A stretch of 53,236 nucleotides of DNA, from assembly GCA_902530685.1 (NCBI GenBank), contig CACAAZ010000007.1:1-53236 (forward strand), written 5' to 3'. Source of the DNA: an uncultured Alphaproteobacteria bacterium (GTDB lineage: Bacteria > Pseudomonadota > Alphaproteobacteria > HIMB59 > GCA-002718135). Below are positions 30,250 to 39,696 of this stretch, piece by piece. The first letter of the stretch is position 1; the number at the start of each line of letters is the position of its first letter. The position numbers and the translations under genes are program-made. The notes below the pieces were generated by a model, which was not told the origin of the DNA, made no database searches, and worked only from the letters and a program-made list of their open reading frames with translations.

Positions 30250-31958
30250 TATTTAAATTTTTTTATCCATTTATATAATGCTTTTTCCATTTCTTTAGCA
30301 TAAGGATATTTTTTCCATCTATCTATTGAACTATTGTATAGTGGATCAATGACTTGACTGTAACTTGGTGTAGATATTTTTTGTCTATTTCTTGCAGTAA
30401 CAAAGAAGTTTTTCATATTATCATCGTAGTCTAATTCAAGAAATTCAGTTAGTTGTTTAGTTTTTTTACTAAAATTTTTAATTATGTCCTCATATTTGAC
30501 AGTTAAAAATTGTAAATTTAATTCCTTTTCATAAAGTTCAAATAATCCAAAAACTTTATCATAAAAATATATAGCATCTCTCCAGTTAAGAAAATTAATC
30601 ATTGCATCATTTATTTTAAATGAACTAAAATAGCAACTAGTTACTACATCACAGGGATGACGCATAGCTAAAATAATTTTGGAATTTGGAAATATACATT
30701 TTACAAATCCTAGTTCAATCATTGTCAAAGGAAATTTATCGACAATAATTTTTTTATGATTTATTTTTTTTGAAATATGTTTGAAATAATTATTTCTAAT
30801 TTTGTCTTTTATATTTTGTGTAATATTTAATAGAGAGTTTAGGTTATTGTTATTTTGCTTAAAAAATTCGTGTCTCAAATTTAATAAGTAAGGCTTTTCT
30901 TCTAGTACATTAATTTTAGAATGTGATCTGAGTATACTATCTAATAAAGTTGTCCCTGATCTTGGAAACCCAATTAAAAAAACTAAGTTTTTATCATTTT
31001 GATAAGTTAATTTAGAATTAATATTCCCAATATTTTTTTTATTAAAAAAAATTTTATATTTATCTATTGAGTGATATATTTTTTTTCTATCAAATATTTT
31101 GTTTTCTTCTAGATTGGCTATAATGCTATTTCTTTCCCCAATTTTTTTAAAAGCTAATGAATAATTTTTCAATTTTTCATTATTTTTTGCTTCTAAATCT
31201 AATATTTTAATAAGAAGTGATGTGTTATTTTTTAAACTATTATTTAAATCATTTTGTAAAATAATTTTTTGTGAACTCAAAAAATTTTTTTCTCTATTAA
31301 GATATAAAGCTTGATAAAATAATAATGTCTTAATATGTTTAGTGTTAGCAAAGTTTTTAAAGCTCTCATTTAATAATTTATTATATTTTTTGAAATCATT
31401 AGTTGACTCGTATAAATTAAATAACATTACATAACTATCAAAATAATATTTGTTACTACTTATTGATTTAGAAAATGCTTCTTTTGCTTCTTTATATTTT
31501 TTTTCTATTTCATAGTGTAAGCCTTGAATGAAATATAGATAATTTTTGTTATCAAAGTTTTTTTTTGAATCTAAGTTTATCAAGTTAAAAATTTTTAATA
31601 AATCTTTATGGTAATTATAGTGATGTAAAATTTTAATTGCATGACATGTGATTGTTTGATGAAAATCATTTTTAATTATGTATCCTATTAATAACTTGAC
31701 ACATTGATCAATTTTTTTTTGAATGATATAAATATTAGATAAATTTATGAAACCAATATGATTTGAATTGTCAAGTTCTATGGCTTTTAAAAAATCTGTC
31801 TCTGCTTCGGCATAGTTTGAATTATTTGCTTTTTTTATTCCTTCTTCAATATGGGATTGATAGAGTTTAATATTTTTTTTCTTAGATGTTAACATTTTCT
31901 GTTTACTTGAATAATTTAAAATATATTTTATTTCTAAATATATAGAAACCATGAGCAA
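30246..31958 (-). CDS. TPR-repeat sulfotransferase
   Basis: N-terminal TPRs (NNSNYAEAETDFLKAIELDNSNHIGFINLSNIY), C-terminal FLIGFPRSGTTLLDSILRSH, AMRHPCDVVTSCYFSSF; probable true start at internal ATG about 31895. Confidence 0.88.
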   Translation of the reverse strand: MLMVSIYLEIKYILNYSSKQKMLTSKKKNIKLYQSHIEEGIKKANNSNYAEAETDFLKAIELDNSNHIGFINLSNIYIIQKKIDQCVKLLIGYIIKNDFHQTITCHAIKILHHYNYHKDLLKIFNLINLDSKKNFDNKNYLYFIQGLHYEIEKKYKEAKEAFSKSISSNKYYFDSYVMLFNLYESTNDFKKYNKLLNESFKNFANTKHIKTLLFYQALYLNREKNFLSSQKIILQNDLNNSLKNNTSLLIKILDLEAKNNEKLKNYSLAFKKIGERNSIIANLEENKIFDRKKIYHSIDKYKIFFNKKNIGNINSKLTYQNDKNLVFLIGFPRSGTTLLDSILRSHSKINVLEEKPYLLNLRHEFFKQNNNNLNSLLNITQNIKDKIRNNYFKHISKKINHKKIIVDKFPLTMIELGFVKCIFPNSKIILAMRHPCDVVTSCYFSSFKINDAMINFLNWRDAIYFYDKVFGLFELYEKELNLQFLTVKYEDIIKNFSKKTKQLTEFLELDYDDNMKNFFVTARNRQKISTPSYSQVIDPLYNSSIDRWKKYPYAKEMEKALYKWIKKFKY

Positions 31959-32547
31959 TCCAAATCTTTTTTTCCCAACCCCAGTTTGGGTCTCTAAATT
32001 AGAAAATTATAAGGAAATGAATGAAGAGATATTTTCTTATATAAAAAAATTACAATCTGAAGATACCACAGGGCTTATAAAAAGTAATATTAAAGGCTGG
32101 CATTCAAAAGATTTTAATTTGAAGGAAAACAAAGTTGTAAGATTTATAAATCATATTTCACCAAATATTAATGAAGTACTAAAAGATATGGATTGGGATA
32201 TTAAAAATCAAATAGTTAGAATATCTAGTATGTGGGCAATTGTTAATATTGGTGGTGCATCAAATGCAAGACATCATCACGGTAATAGTGCAATAAGTGC
32301 AGCTTATTATGTTAGAGCTCCAAAAAACTGTGGTGAAATAGTTTTTTATGATCCACGTCCTGCACCTGTTTTTTCTCATCCTAGAGCTAATAAACCTAAC
32401 TCTTATAATGCTATGGTTAATTCAGTAACTCCTGTCGAAGGTGGTTTAGTACTTTTTCCAAGTTATTTGGATCACTCTGTAAACCCTAATTTATCTAATG
32501 ATGAACGCATAGTCATAAGTTTTAATATTAATTTGATCTCAAAATAA
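31951..32547 (+). CDS. 2OG-Fe(II) oxygenase family protein (TIGR02466-like)
   Basis: FFPTPVWVSKLEN, NARHHHGNSAISAAYYVRAP, DPRPAP, GGLVLFPSYLDHSVNPN. Confidence 0.85.
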   Translation: MSNPNLFFPTPVWVSKLENYKEMNEEIFSYIKKLQSEDTTGLIKSNIKGWHSKDFNLKENKVVRFINHISPNINEVLKDMDWDIKNQIVRISSMWAIVNIGGASNARHHHGNSAISAAYYVRAPKNCGEIVFYDPRPAPVFSHPRANKPNSYNAMVNSVTPVEGGLVLFPSYLDHSVNPNLSNDERIVISFNINLISK

Positions 32548-32727
32548 ATTTGCTTCTTCAATTGTAAAGTATTGTCTAGCTTCTTCTTGAAAACTTTATT
32601 ACGAAGTGTCAGAATAGTATCGGATATAAATAACGATTAAATTAATTATCAACGTAATTAACATTGTAATAAGAATATTTTTTTTAATTGAATAAAATTT
32701 TATAAAAAAAAAGTCTATTGTAATTAT

Positions 32728-32738
32728 TCACATTGTGA
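32728..32738. promoter_or_regulatory. short palindrome upstream of lexA-like gene
   Basis: TCACA-T-TGTGA inside CTATTGTAATTATTCACATTGTGATTG, about 35 nt before ATG. Confidence 0.3.
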
Positions 32739-32772
32739 TTGTTAGATTTATGAACAATTAAAGGAAAATTAA

Positions 32773-33237
32773 ATGACACAAAGACAAAGTAAAATATTAG
32801 AAATGATATATATTTTTTGGAAACAAAACGAATATGCACCCTCACTAGAGGAGATTAAAGACTACGTAAAAGCAAGTAATGTGTCTAGTGTATATAATTC
32901 AATTAGAACTTTAGAAAGCAGAGGTTATCTTACAAAACTTAGACATACTCAAAGAAGTATTGAACTTACTTCTAAAGGAGTTTCTCACTTCGAAGATTCT
33001 GAGCAAAAAAAAGAAATTAATAAAGTTGAAACTACAAAAGATTTTAAAGATATACTTAATGATTTTAACGAGATAAATCTAAGAGAAAAATCTTTAAATG
33101 ATTTTGTAGAAAATTTTATAATTGATTATAATACATATGTAGTAAATAATAATCATGATCGCAATCTTATGATTTTCAATTATTCAGAATTTTATAAAAT
33201 CAAAGAGCTTAAGGAAATAGTTACAGAAGATTTATAA
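32773..33237 (+). CDS. LexA-type winged-helix DNA-binding protein lacking the S24 peptidase domain
   Basis: MTQRQSKILEMIYIFWKQNEYAPSLEEIKDYVKASNVSSVYNSIRTLESRGYLTKLRHTQRSIELT matches the LexA N-terminal domain; no Ser/Lys peptidase motif in C-terminal half. Confidence 0.7.
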   Translation: MTQRQSKILEMIYIFWKQNEYAPSLEEIKDYVKASNVSSVYNSIRTLESRGYLTKLRHTQRSIELTSKGVSHFEDSEQKKEINKVETTKDFKDILNDFNEINLREKSLNDFVENFIIDYNTYVVNNNHDRNLMIFNYSEFYKIKELKEIVTEDL

Positions 33238-33293
33238 AACTTGATCCAAACAGACGGAAAGGTGTCGGAGGTTCGTGTTCGCTTGCTCTTTTT

Positions 33294-33368
33294 TGGAGCG
33301 GGCGAAGGGATTCGAACCCTCGACTTCAACCTTGGCAAGGTTGCGCTCTACCCCTGAGCTACGCCCGC
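33294..33368 (-). tRNA. tRNA-Gly(GCC), CCA encoded
   Basis: Reverse complement GCGGGCGTAGCTCAGGGGTAGAGCGCAACCTTGCCAAGGTTGAAGTCGAGGGTTCGAATCCCTTCGCCCGCTCCA folds as a cloverleaf; anticodon GCC. Confidence 0.97.
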
Positions 33369-33422
33369 TTATATTACACAATTACCACTTTGAAATCATA
33401 AGTCAATATTTGAGAAAACTAT

Positions 33423-34241
33423 TCATTTAAATCTCTTTCTGTACACAATATCAACAAGCAACATATGAGGAAGAGTTAGTGCTGCGAGTCCAATAAAAAT
33501 TACTTTTAATATCGACTCATATAATGATAAATTTTGAACTAAATAATAAACAATTCCTAAACCACAAACCCATGAAACTACTGTAAAAATTAATGTTGAG
33601 TAAATAACAAATTTTTTATTTTTTAAGTTTAAATAAATATTTTTAATCAAATGTTTAAGATGCTTATAAGTATGAAAAAAACAAAAATATATTGCAAAAC
33701 TAAGAAGCGGATCAAAAAAATTAAAAACGAATAAAAGAAATGAAATTTCAACCAAACCTTTTCTTAATTTCTTTTCAAAAATAGATATGTAGATAAAATA
33801 AATTATAGACATTAAAGTCAAAAAATATGGGATATAAAAATATTTTTGAAATAAATAAATTTTTTCATTAGTGAGGTATTCAAATATTAAAAAAGATTGA
33901 TTTTCATTAAAAAATATTATTCCAAAAATAATAGTCATTCCATAAGTAAAGCTTACTGGATATTTGTATTTCTTTATCCTAAAATTTGTCCAATCACATA
34001 ATCCAAAGTGAGCAATAGTCATCGTAATAAAAATAAATAAAGCTACTATTGGAAAATATAACCAAAAAACTATTACTATAAAAAATAAAGCAATGTAATA
34101 AATAAGAAATTGCAAAAATTGAATTCTATTACTAAAACCAACCAGTGAAGCAACTGCACCATCAAATGAACCATGAGGCAGTCCAATAAAAAAAATTAAT
34201 AAAAAGGAAATGATATTTAAAATTGTAAGATCTGCAATCAT
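33423..34241 (-). CDS. blh: Brp/Blh family beta-carotene 15,15'-dioxygenase
   Basis: FIGLPHGSFDGA, AHFGLCDW, YFCFFHTYKHLKH, GLAALTLPHMLLVD. Confidence 0.9.
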   Translation of the reverse strand: MIADLTILNIISFLLIFFIGLPHGSFDGAVASLVGFSNRIQFLQFLIYYIALFFIVIVFWLYFPIVALFIFITMTIAHFGLCDWTNFRIKKYKYPVSFTYGMTIIFGIIFFNENQSFLIFEYLTNEKIYLFQKYFYIPYFLTLMSIIYFIYISIFEKKLRKGLVEISFLLFVFNFFDPLLSFAIYFCFFHTYKHLKHLIKNIYLNLKNKKFVIYSTLIFTVVSWVCGLGIVYYLVQNLSLYESILKVIFIGLAALTLPHMLLVDIVYRKRFK

Positions 34242-34242
34242 C

Positions 34243-35325
34243 TTATTTCAATAATTCTTTTATAAATAGTAACTTGGGCATACTTTTAATAATCTTTAAC
34301 TTGGTAAGTAAATTAGACTCTCCCATCATAAAACTTTGGAATTCATTTCCATTTAAGTTAGAGGCGAGTTTAATAAAAGATTGTCCATTTTCATTATTAT
34401 TTTTCAGATAATTGATAAAAATTTTATCCATCTTTCTTTCTAAAAATTTATGAATGTCAACATAGTTGTTTTTTGAATTTTTTAATAATTGAATTTGCTT
34501 TATGAGAAATGAGAAGGCATATCCGGTTGAGGGTTTGCAAGCACCTCCTCTAATTCCAATATTAAAAATATTGGGACTGGATGATCTTTTTTCTTCGACG
34601 AAAAACATTGGTATAATTCCTTTTTCTGTGCTGATTTCTTCAAATTTACTTACGTTTTTTAGACTTAAATAATTAATTATTTTCTCTCTGTACCATGAGC
34701 TTTTAAAAATCTCTTTTGAAAATACTGTAGACTCAACAAGAGCCTTATTGTGACTAAATGGTAAAATATAAATAAAATGTAAAAGGTTTTTTTCTTCGGT
34801 AAAATGCATTAAAGTTAGTTTGTTTTCGTTAAATGTATTGTCTGCTACAGAGATATTAATTCCAAAGAAATGTTGAATCAACTCATCTTTTTTTTCTTTT
34901 GCAGATCTTGAATCATATATTTTTTCAGCATAATATTCATTGTTGTCAGCGGTAATTATTTTGAAATAATTTTGCTGAGAAAAATATTGAATAACTTTTT
35001 TATTTATTATTTCTAATTTATTTTTTGAATCTAAGCAGTAATTTTTCCACTTTTTAAAACTAATTACACAATAAGGTTTATCACTACTAGTATGTGTTAT
35101 ATTAATTTTTTTATCTCCAATGGTCCATTCGTGCCATTTTTTTTCAACAATATTTTCAAATGGTTTCATCCAATCAGTTAGCCAAAATCCAAAGAAATTA
35201 TCCCTATTATGTATATCTCCATTATCGAATGCAATAATTTCACTAGAACTATCTCCGTAAAGAATTTTATTAACTGCCAGACCGCTTGGTCCCAAACCAA
35301 TTATTGCAGCTTTATAAATTTTCAT
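34243..35325 (-). CDS. crtY: lycopene beta-cyclase
   Basis: FAD-binding AAIIGLGPSGLAVN; NIGIRGGACKPSTGYAFSFL; neighbours crtB/blh. Confidence 0.87.
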   Translation of the reverse strand: MKIYKAAIIGLGPSGLAVNKILYGDSSSEIIAFDNGDIHNRDNFFGFWLTDWMKPFENIVEKKWHEWTIGDKKINITHTSSDKPYCVISFKKWKNYCLDSKNKLEIINKKVIQYFSQQNYFKIITADNNEYYAEKIYDSRSAKEKKDELIQHFFGINISVADNTFNENKLTLMHFTEEKNLLHFIYILPFSHNKALVESTVFSKEIFKSSWYREKIINYLSLKNVSKFEEISTEKGIIPMFFVEEKRSSSPNIFNIGIRGGACKPSTGYAFSFLIKQIQLLKNSKNNYVDIHKFLERKMDKIFINYLKNNNENGQSFIKLASNLNGNEFQSFMMGESNLLTKLKIIKSMPKLLFIKELLK

Positions 35326-36193
35326 TTGGAAGATTGTGCCTTATTTTTTGATATTTATAATTTCTCAATGGAATAAAAATAAAAAGTAAAACTGATTTCA
35401 TTGTAATTAAAATTTTTTCTAATGAATTTAAATAGACTCTTTCTCTTAAATATTTTTTTTTATTAGATTTAATCTTAGTGCCGATACCTTTATAAACATT
35501 AGCTGCGATGTATATTCCTAGTCTGGTAGATAAAGGAATATATTTCAATCCAGCAAAACCATTTTCATAAAACTTCTCAGATAGACTTATTAACTTGAGA
35601 ATTGCATTTGATATTCTTTCATCTTTTTCTAAACTAATATCATTAAAACCATTTAAATTTTTTAGTGATATATTGGGGATCCAATTAGCAGGTATATATA
35701 TTCTTTTCATTTTTGAATCTTCATAAACATCGCGCGCTATATTGGTTAGCTGCATTGCTATACCTAAATCTATTGCAGATTGTGCTGCTTTCTCATGTTT
35801 TACTCCAATGATTTTAGACATCATCAAACCAACAGTACCAGCTACATGGTATGAGTATTTTATAAGCTCTTCTTTATTTTGAATTTTAATTTGTTTCTGA
35901 TCCAAGATTAACCCCTCAATTAAATCAATAAGAATTAAGTTGTTAATTTTATTTTTTTGTAGAAAAAGATTTACTTTGTTGTTTTGATTATTTCTAATTT
36001 CATTAATTAATGTTTTAAGATAAGTAGTTTTATCTTCACTATTTTTATCAGCAATATCATCAAAATATCTACAAATTGAGTAGAGAATACCTGCATTTTT
36101 TTTTGACGTTTTTGGTAAAAAAAAACTAGCCCAATAAAAACTTTTACCTTCTTTTCGTAGAACTGTAGTTGGATTAAGCTCTAGATCAATCAT
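35312..36193 (-). CDS. crtB: phytoene synthase
   Basis: YSICRYFDDIAD, LGIAMQLTNIARDVYEDS. Confidence 0.94.
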   Translation of the reverse strand: MIDLELNPTTVLRKEGKSFYWASFFLPKTSKKNAGILYSICRYFDDIADKNSEDKTTYLKTLINEIRNNQNNKVNLFLQKNKINNLILIDLIEGLILDQKQIKIQNKEELIKYSYHVAGTVGLMMSKIIGVKHEKAAQSAIDLGIAMQLTNIARDVYEDSKMKRIYIPANWIPNISLKNLNGFNDISLEKDERISNAILKLISLSEKFYENGFAGLKYIPLSTRLGIYIAANVYKGIGTKIKSNKKKYLRERVYLNSLEKILITMKSVLLFIFIPLRNYKYQKIRHNLPNENL

Positions 36194-36195
36194 TA

Positions 36196-37671
36196 TTATT
36201 TTAATTCAGCTTTAATAATATTTTCAACGACTTTAGCTGAGGAAAGTACTCCTGGTATACCTGCTCCTGGGTGAGAACCTGCAGCAGAAAAATAGAGGTT
36301 TTTGATTTTTCTATCTTTATTGTGGTATCTAAACCAAGCTGATTGGGTGAAGATTGGTGCTATAGAAAACCCGGCGCCATGCATTGAATTATAATCACTT
36401 TTAAAATCTTTGGGATTCATCCAAAATACATCGGTAATATTCTTCTCTAAATCTGGCATGATTGTTTTTGAAAGTTCTTTAACTATTTTATCTTTAAGAT
36501 TTTCTGATTCACTATCCCATTCCACGTTACCTTGTAAATTAGGAACTGGACATAAAACATAAAAACTATCGCAACCTTCTGGAGCGAAGGACTTATCTGT
36601 TGCAGTAGGTCTATGTATATATAAAGAAAAATCTTCAGATAAAATTTTATTTTTAAATATGTCATTTAATAGAGATTTAAATCTTTCTGTCATCCAGATG
36701 GTATGATGAGCAACATCATGATATTGTTTTTTTGTGCCAAAAAAAAGAACAAAGAGGCCCATAGAATACAACAAGTTTTTTTCTTTCAACACAGGCCTGC
36801 TTAAATTTTGTTTTTTTAAAAGTTTGGAATAAACCATAGGTGGATCAGCATTACAAACAACTAAGTCTAGGTCTGTAATTTCTTCATTGTTTGTTAATAT
36901 TTTTGTGATTTTATTATTTTCAACAATAAACTCTTTTGCTTCAGTACTAGTTTTAATCTTGATACCAGAGTTAATCATTAATTTCTTTAATTCAGATACA
37001 ATTTTTCCTGTTCCACCCATACAAAAAAACACCCCCCATTTTCTCTCTAAATAATGAATTAAAGCATAAATCGATGTAGTTGTATGTGGATCACCCCCAA
37101 CTAAAAGTGGGTGAATCGAAAATGCTTTTCTAAGATATGGGTTTTTTAGATAACTGTTAACAAGCTGAGATACAGTAAAGTAACTTTTTAGGATTATTAA
37201 GTTGGGAATAACACCTAACATTTTAAAAAAAGATATAAAGGGCTTGTCTGCTAGCTGTGTGAAACCTACGTCAAATATTTTCTTTGATTGATTTAAAAGC
37301 CTGTAGTATCCTCTGATATCATTCTTATCAAATTTACTTATTTCGATGTTCGTTTTTTCAACAGTTGAACAATAATCAAAAGTCTTACCGTCATGAAAAT
37401 AATATCTATACCATGGTTCAAGAGGAACAAAATTTAGATGATCTTCCCTTTTTTTTCCAAATAAGTTAAATAATTCATCAAAGAGAAATGGTGCGGTTAT
37501 GACTGTTGGACCAGCATCATGCTTAAACCCATTTACTTCAAAAACTCTTGCTCTTCCTCCAATATTATCTAATTTTTCAATAATTGTTGTATCATAGCCA
37601 AGTTTTTTTAATCTTAGACTGATAGCTATGCCCCCAAAACCACTTCCTATAACTACTGCTTTTTTTCTCAT
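36196..37671 (-). CDS. crtI: phytoene desaturase
   Basis: VVIGSGFGGIAISLRLKKLGYDTTIIEKLDNIGGRA; C-terminal LYFSAAGSHPGAGIPGVLSSAKVVENII. Confidence 0.95.
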   Translation of the reverse strand: MRKKAVVIGSGFGGIAISLRLKKLGYDTTIIEKLDNIGGRARVFEVNGFKHDAGPTVITAPFLFDELFNLFGKKREDHLNFVPLEPWYRYYFHDGKTFDYCSTVEKTNIEISKFDKNDIRGYYRLLNQSKKIFDVGFTQLADKPFISFFKMLGVIPNLIILKSYFTVSQLVNSYLKNPYLRKAFSIHPLLVGGDPHTTTSIYALIHYLERKWGVFFCMGGTGKIVSELKKLMINSGIKIKTSTEAKEFIVENNKITKILTNNEEITDLDLVVCNADPPMVYSKLLKKQNLSRPVLKEKNLLYSMGLFVLFFGTKKQYHDVAHHTIWMTERFKSLLNDIFKNKILSEDFSLYIHRPTATDKSFAPEGCDSFYVLCPVPNLQGNVEWDSESENLKDKIVKELSKTIMPDLEKNITDVFWMNPKDFKSDYNSMHGAGFSIAPIFTQSAWFRYHNKDRKIKNLYFSAAGSHPGAGIPGVLSSAKVVENIIKAELK

Positions 37672-37728
37672 TATTAATTTAGTAATTGTATTTAAATACC
37701 TTATTTCTTAATAAATATAATATTATTT

Positions 37729-38241
37729 ATGCTTACAAAGACAGATTTATTTGAATTACTTAGGGTAAAAAATATAGATTTTCAAATTCATGATCATGAA
37801 CCTTTGTTTACAGTTGAAGATTCTGAAAATTTAAGGGGTGAAATAAAAGGTGCTCATACAAAAAATTTATTTTTAAAGAATAAAAAAAATAATTTTTTTC
37901 TATTTAGTTGTGATGAAAATGCAAAGGTTGACTTAAAACTATTTTCTAAATCAATCGATGCCAAAAATTTATCTTTTGCTAATGCTGAATATTTGGAAGA
38001 GTTTTTAGACATCAAACCTGGATCAGTCTCTCCATTTGCGCTACTTAATGATGAGAAGAATGTTGTTAAATTTTATTTAGATGAAGAACTTTATAATAGT
38101 AAAATAATTAATTTCCACCCATTGATAAACACAACAACTATAACCGTTACAACTGCAGAGTTTATAAACTTCCTTCTTGAAAAAAATAAAAAAATTAATA
38201 TTTTTTCTTTAGATAGTTATAGTATAGTTAAATATTTATGA
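37729..38241 (+). CDS. YbaK/ProX-type aminoacyl-tRNA deacylase
   Basis: HDHEPLFTVEDSENLRGEIKGAHTKNLFLKNKK, GSVSPFALLND. Confidence 0.88.
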   Translation: MLTKTDLFELLRVKNIDFQIHDHEPLFTVEDSENLRGEIKGAHTKNLFLKNKKNNFFLFSCDENAKVDLKLFSKSIDAKNLSFANAEYLEEFLDIKPGSVSPFALLNDEKNVVKFYLDEELYNSKIINFHPLINTTTITVTTAEFINFLLEKNKKINIFSLDSYSIVKYL

Positions 38242-39101
38242 ATGAAAATACCAATATAATTGATATTAACGAAACTGATTTTAATGAAAAGGTCATTGAT
38301 GCTAGTGAAAATAAATTAATTGTTGTTGATTTTTGGGCTCCTTGGTGTGGACCATGTAAACAATTAACTCCTCTGTTAGAAAAAATAATTAGTGGATCTG
38401 ATAAAATAACTTTAGCTAAAATCAATATCGATGATAATCAACAAATTGCAGCACAACTACGAATACAATCTATCCCAACTATTTATGCTTTCAAAGATAA
38501 GCAAATAGCCAATGCTTTTCAAGGTCTACTACCTGAAAAACAGATTGTTGAATTTTTAGAAAAATGTTTGGGATCTAAAATTAATGAAGATCACAGTCAA
38601 TTTTATAAAGAAATAAAAAAAGATTTTGAGGAGAAAAATTTTGAAAAAATCAAAGATATCTTGCTAGACTTCATATCAAATCATCCTGAAGAAATTAAAG
38701 CTATTAATCTTTACTTAGATTGTCTTATAGAATTAAAGCTATTTGAAGAGGTTGAATTATTTGTCGAGTCATTAGACGATACTTCTAAGAACAAAGACGA
38801 AGTGAGACAGATAATAAAAAAAATGGAAATAATAAAAAGTAATCTATCTGGGCCTGATATTGATGAATTAATAGTTAAACTACATAAAAAACCAAATGAT
38901 ATTAATTTAATAATTGAAGTCGCTGATAAATATTTTTCTATTCAAGAATATGAAAAAAGTATGAATTTACTACTAGATAATTATTCCAAACATAAAGATA
39001 AAGTCAAAAGTAAAATGGTTCAATTTTTTGAAGTACTAGGGGATGGGAATGAGAATACAGTTAAGTACCGAAAAAAATTATCTCAAGTAATGTTTTCTTA
39101 A
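38238..39101 (+). CDS. thioredoxin with C-terminal TPR region (YbbN-like)
   Basis: VDFWAPWCGPCKQLTPLLEK; helical C-terminal extension. Confidence 0.92.
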   Translation: MNENTNIIDINETDFNEKVIDASENKLIVVDFWAPWCGPCKQLTPLLEKIISGSDKITLAKINIDDNQQIAAQLRIQSIPTIYAFKDKQIANAFQGLLPEKQIVEFLEKCLGSKINEDHSQFYKEIKKDFEEKNFEKIKDILLDFISNHPEEIKAINLYLDCLIELKLFEEVELFVESLDDTSKNKDEVRQIIKKMEIIKSNLSGPDIDELIVKLHKKPNDINLIIEVADKYFSIQEYEKSMNLLLDNYSKHKDKVKSKMVQFFEVLGDGNENTVKYRKKLSQVMFS

Positions 39102-39102
39102 T

Positions 39103-39696
39103 ATGGAACTACCAATTTTTCCACTTAATGGCGCTGTTTTATTTCCAGGGACAAGTCTTCCGCTTAATATATTCGAAACGAGGTATATAGAAATGATTGA
39201 TTATGCCTTAGCTCGAGATAGAAAAATAGGTATGATACAAACTGATGAAAAAAACGAACTCTTCAACGTAGGATGTGTTGGGAAAATTAACAGTTTTAAT
39301 GAAACTAATGATGGAAGATATTTAATTAGTCTACATGGAATAAAATGTTTTAAGATCATTAATGAAATTGAACAAGATTATAGTTTTAGATTAATTAATG
39401 CTAGTTTAGTTGAATTATATGAAAAAGAAGGTGAGATTTCTAAAGATCAAAAAGAGTCTCTTTTAAAACTGTATGGGAAATATATAAAAAATAAAAACAT
39501 TAATTTAAGTCTTGAAGAAATCGATAATATTGAGACTGATCAAATAATTAAGTTTATTGCAATGGTATCACCTTTTAAAAATATTGATAAACAAGCGTTA
39601 CTTGAAACAGAAAGTTTACTAGATTTTTATAGTAAATTAAAATCAATAATTGAATTAGAACTAATTGGAGACTTTCAAAATAAAACTATAAATTAA
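39103..39696 (+). CDS. LON substrate-binding domain protein
   Basis: LPIFPLNGAVLFPGTSLPLNIFETRYIEMIDYAL. Confidence 0.92.
   Translation: MELPIFPLNGAVLFPGTSLPLNIFETRYIEMIDYALARDRKIGMIQTDEKNELFNVGCVGKINSFNETNDGRYLISLHGIKCFKIINEIEQDYSFRLINASLVELYEKEGEISKDQKESLLKLYGKYIKNKNINLSLEEIDNIETDQIIKFIAMVSPFKNIDKQALLETESLLDFYSKLKSIIELELIGDFQNKTIN

Noticed and set aside
32548-32772. Possible structured ncRNA in the 225-bp intergenic region
   Set aside because: Very AT-rich with only short repeats; no convincing stable stem or terminator by eye.
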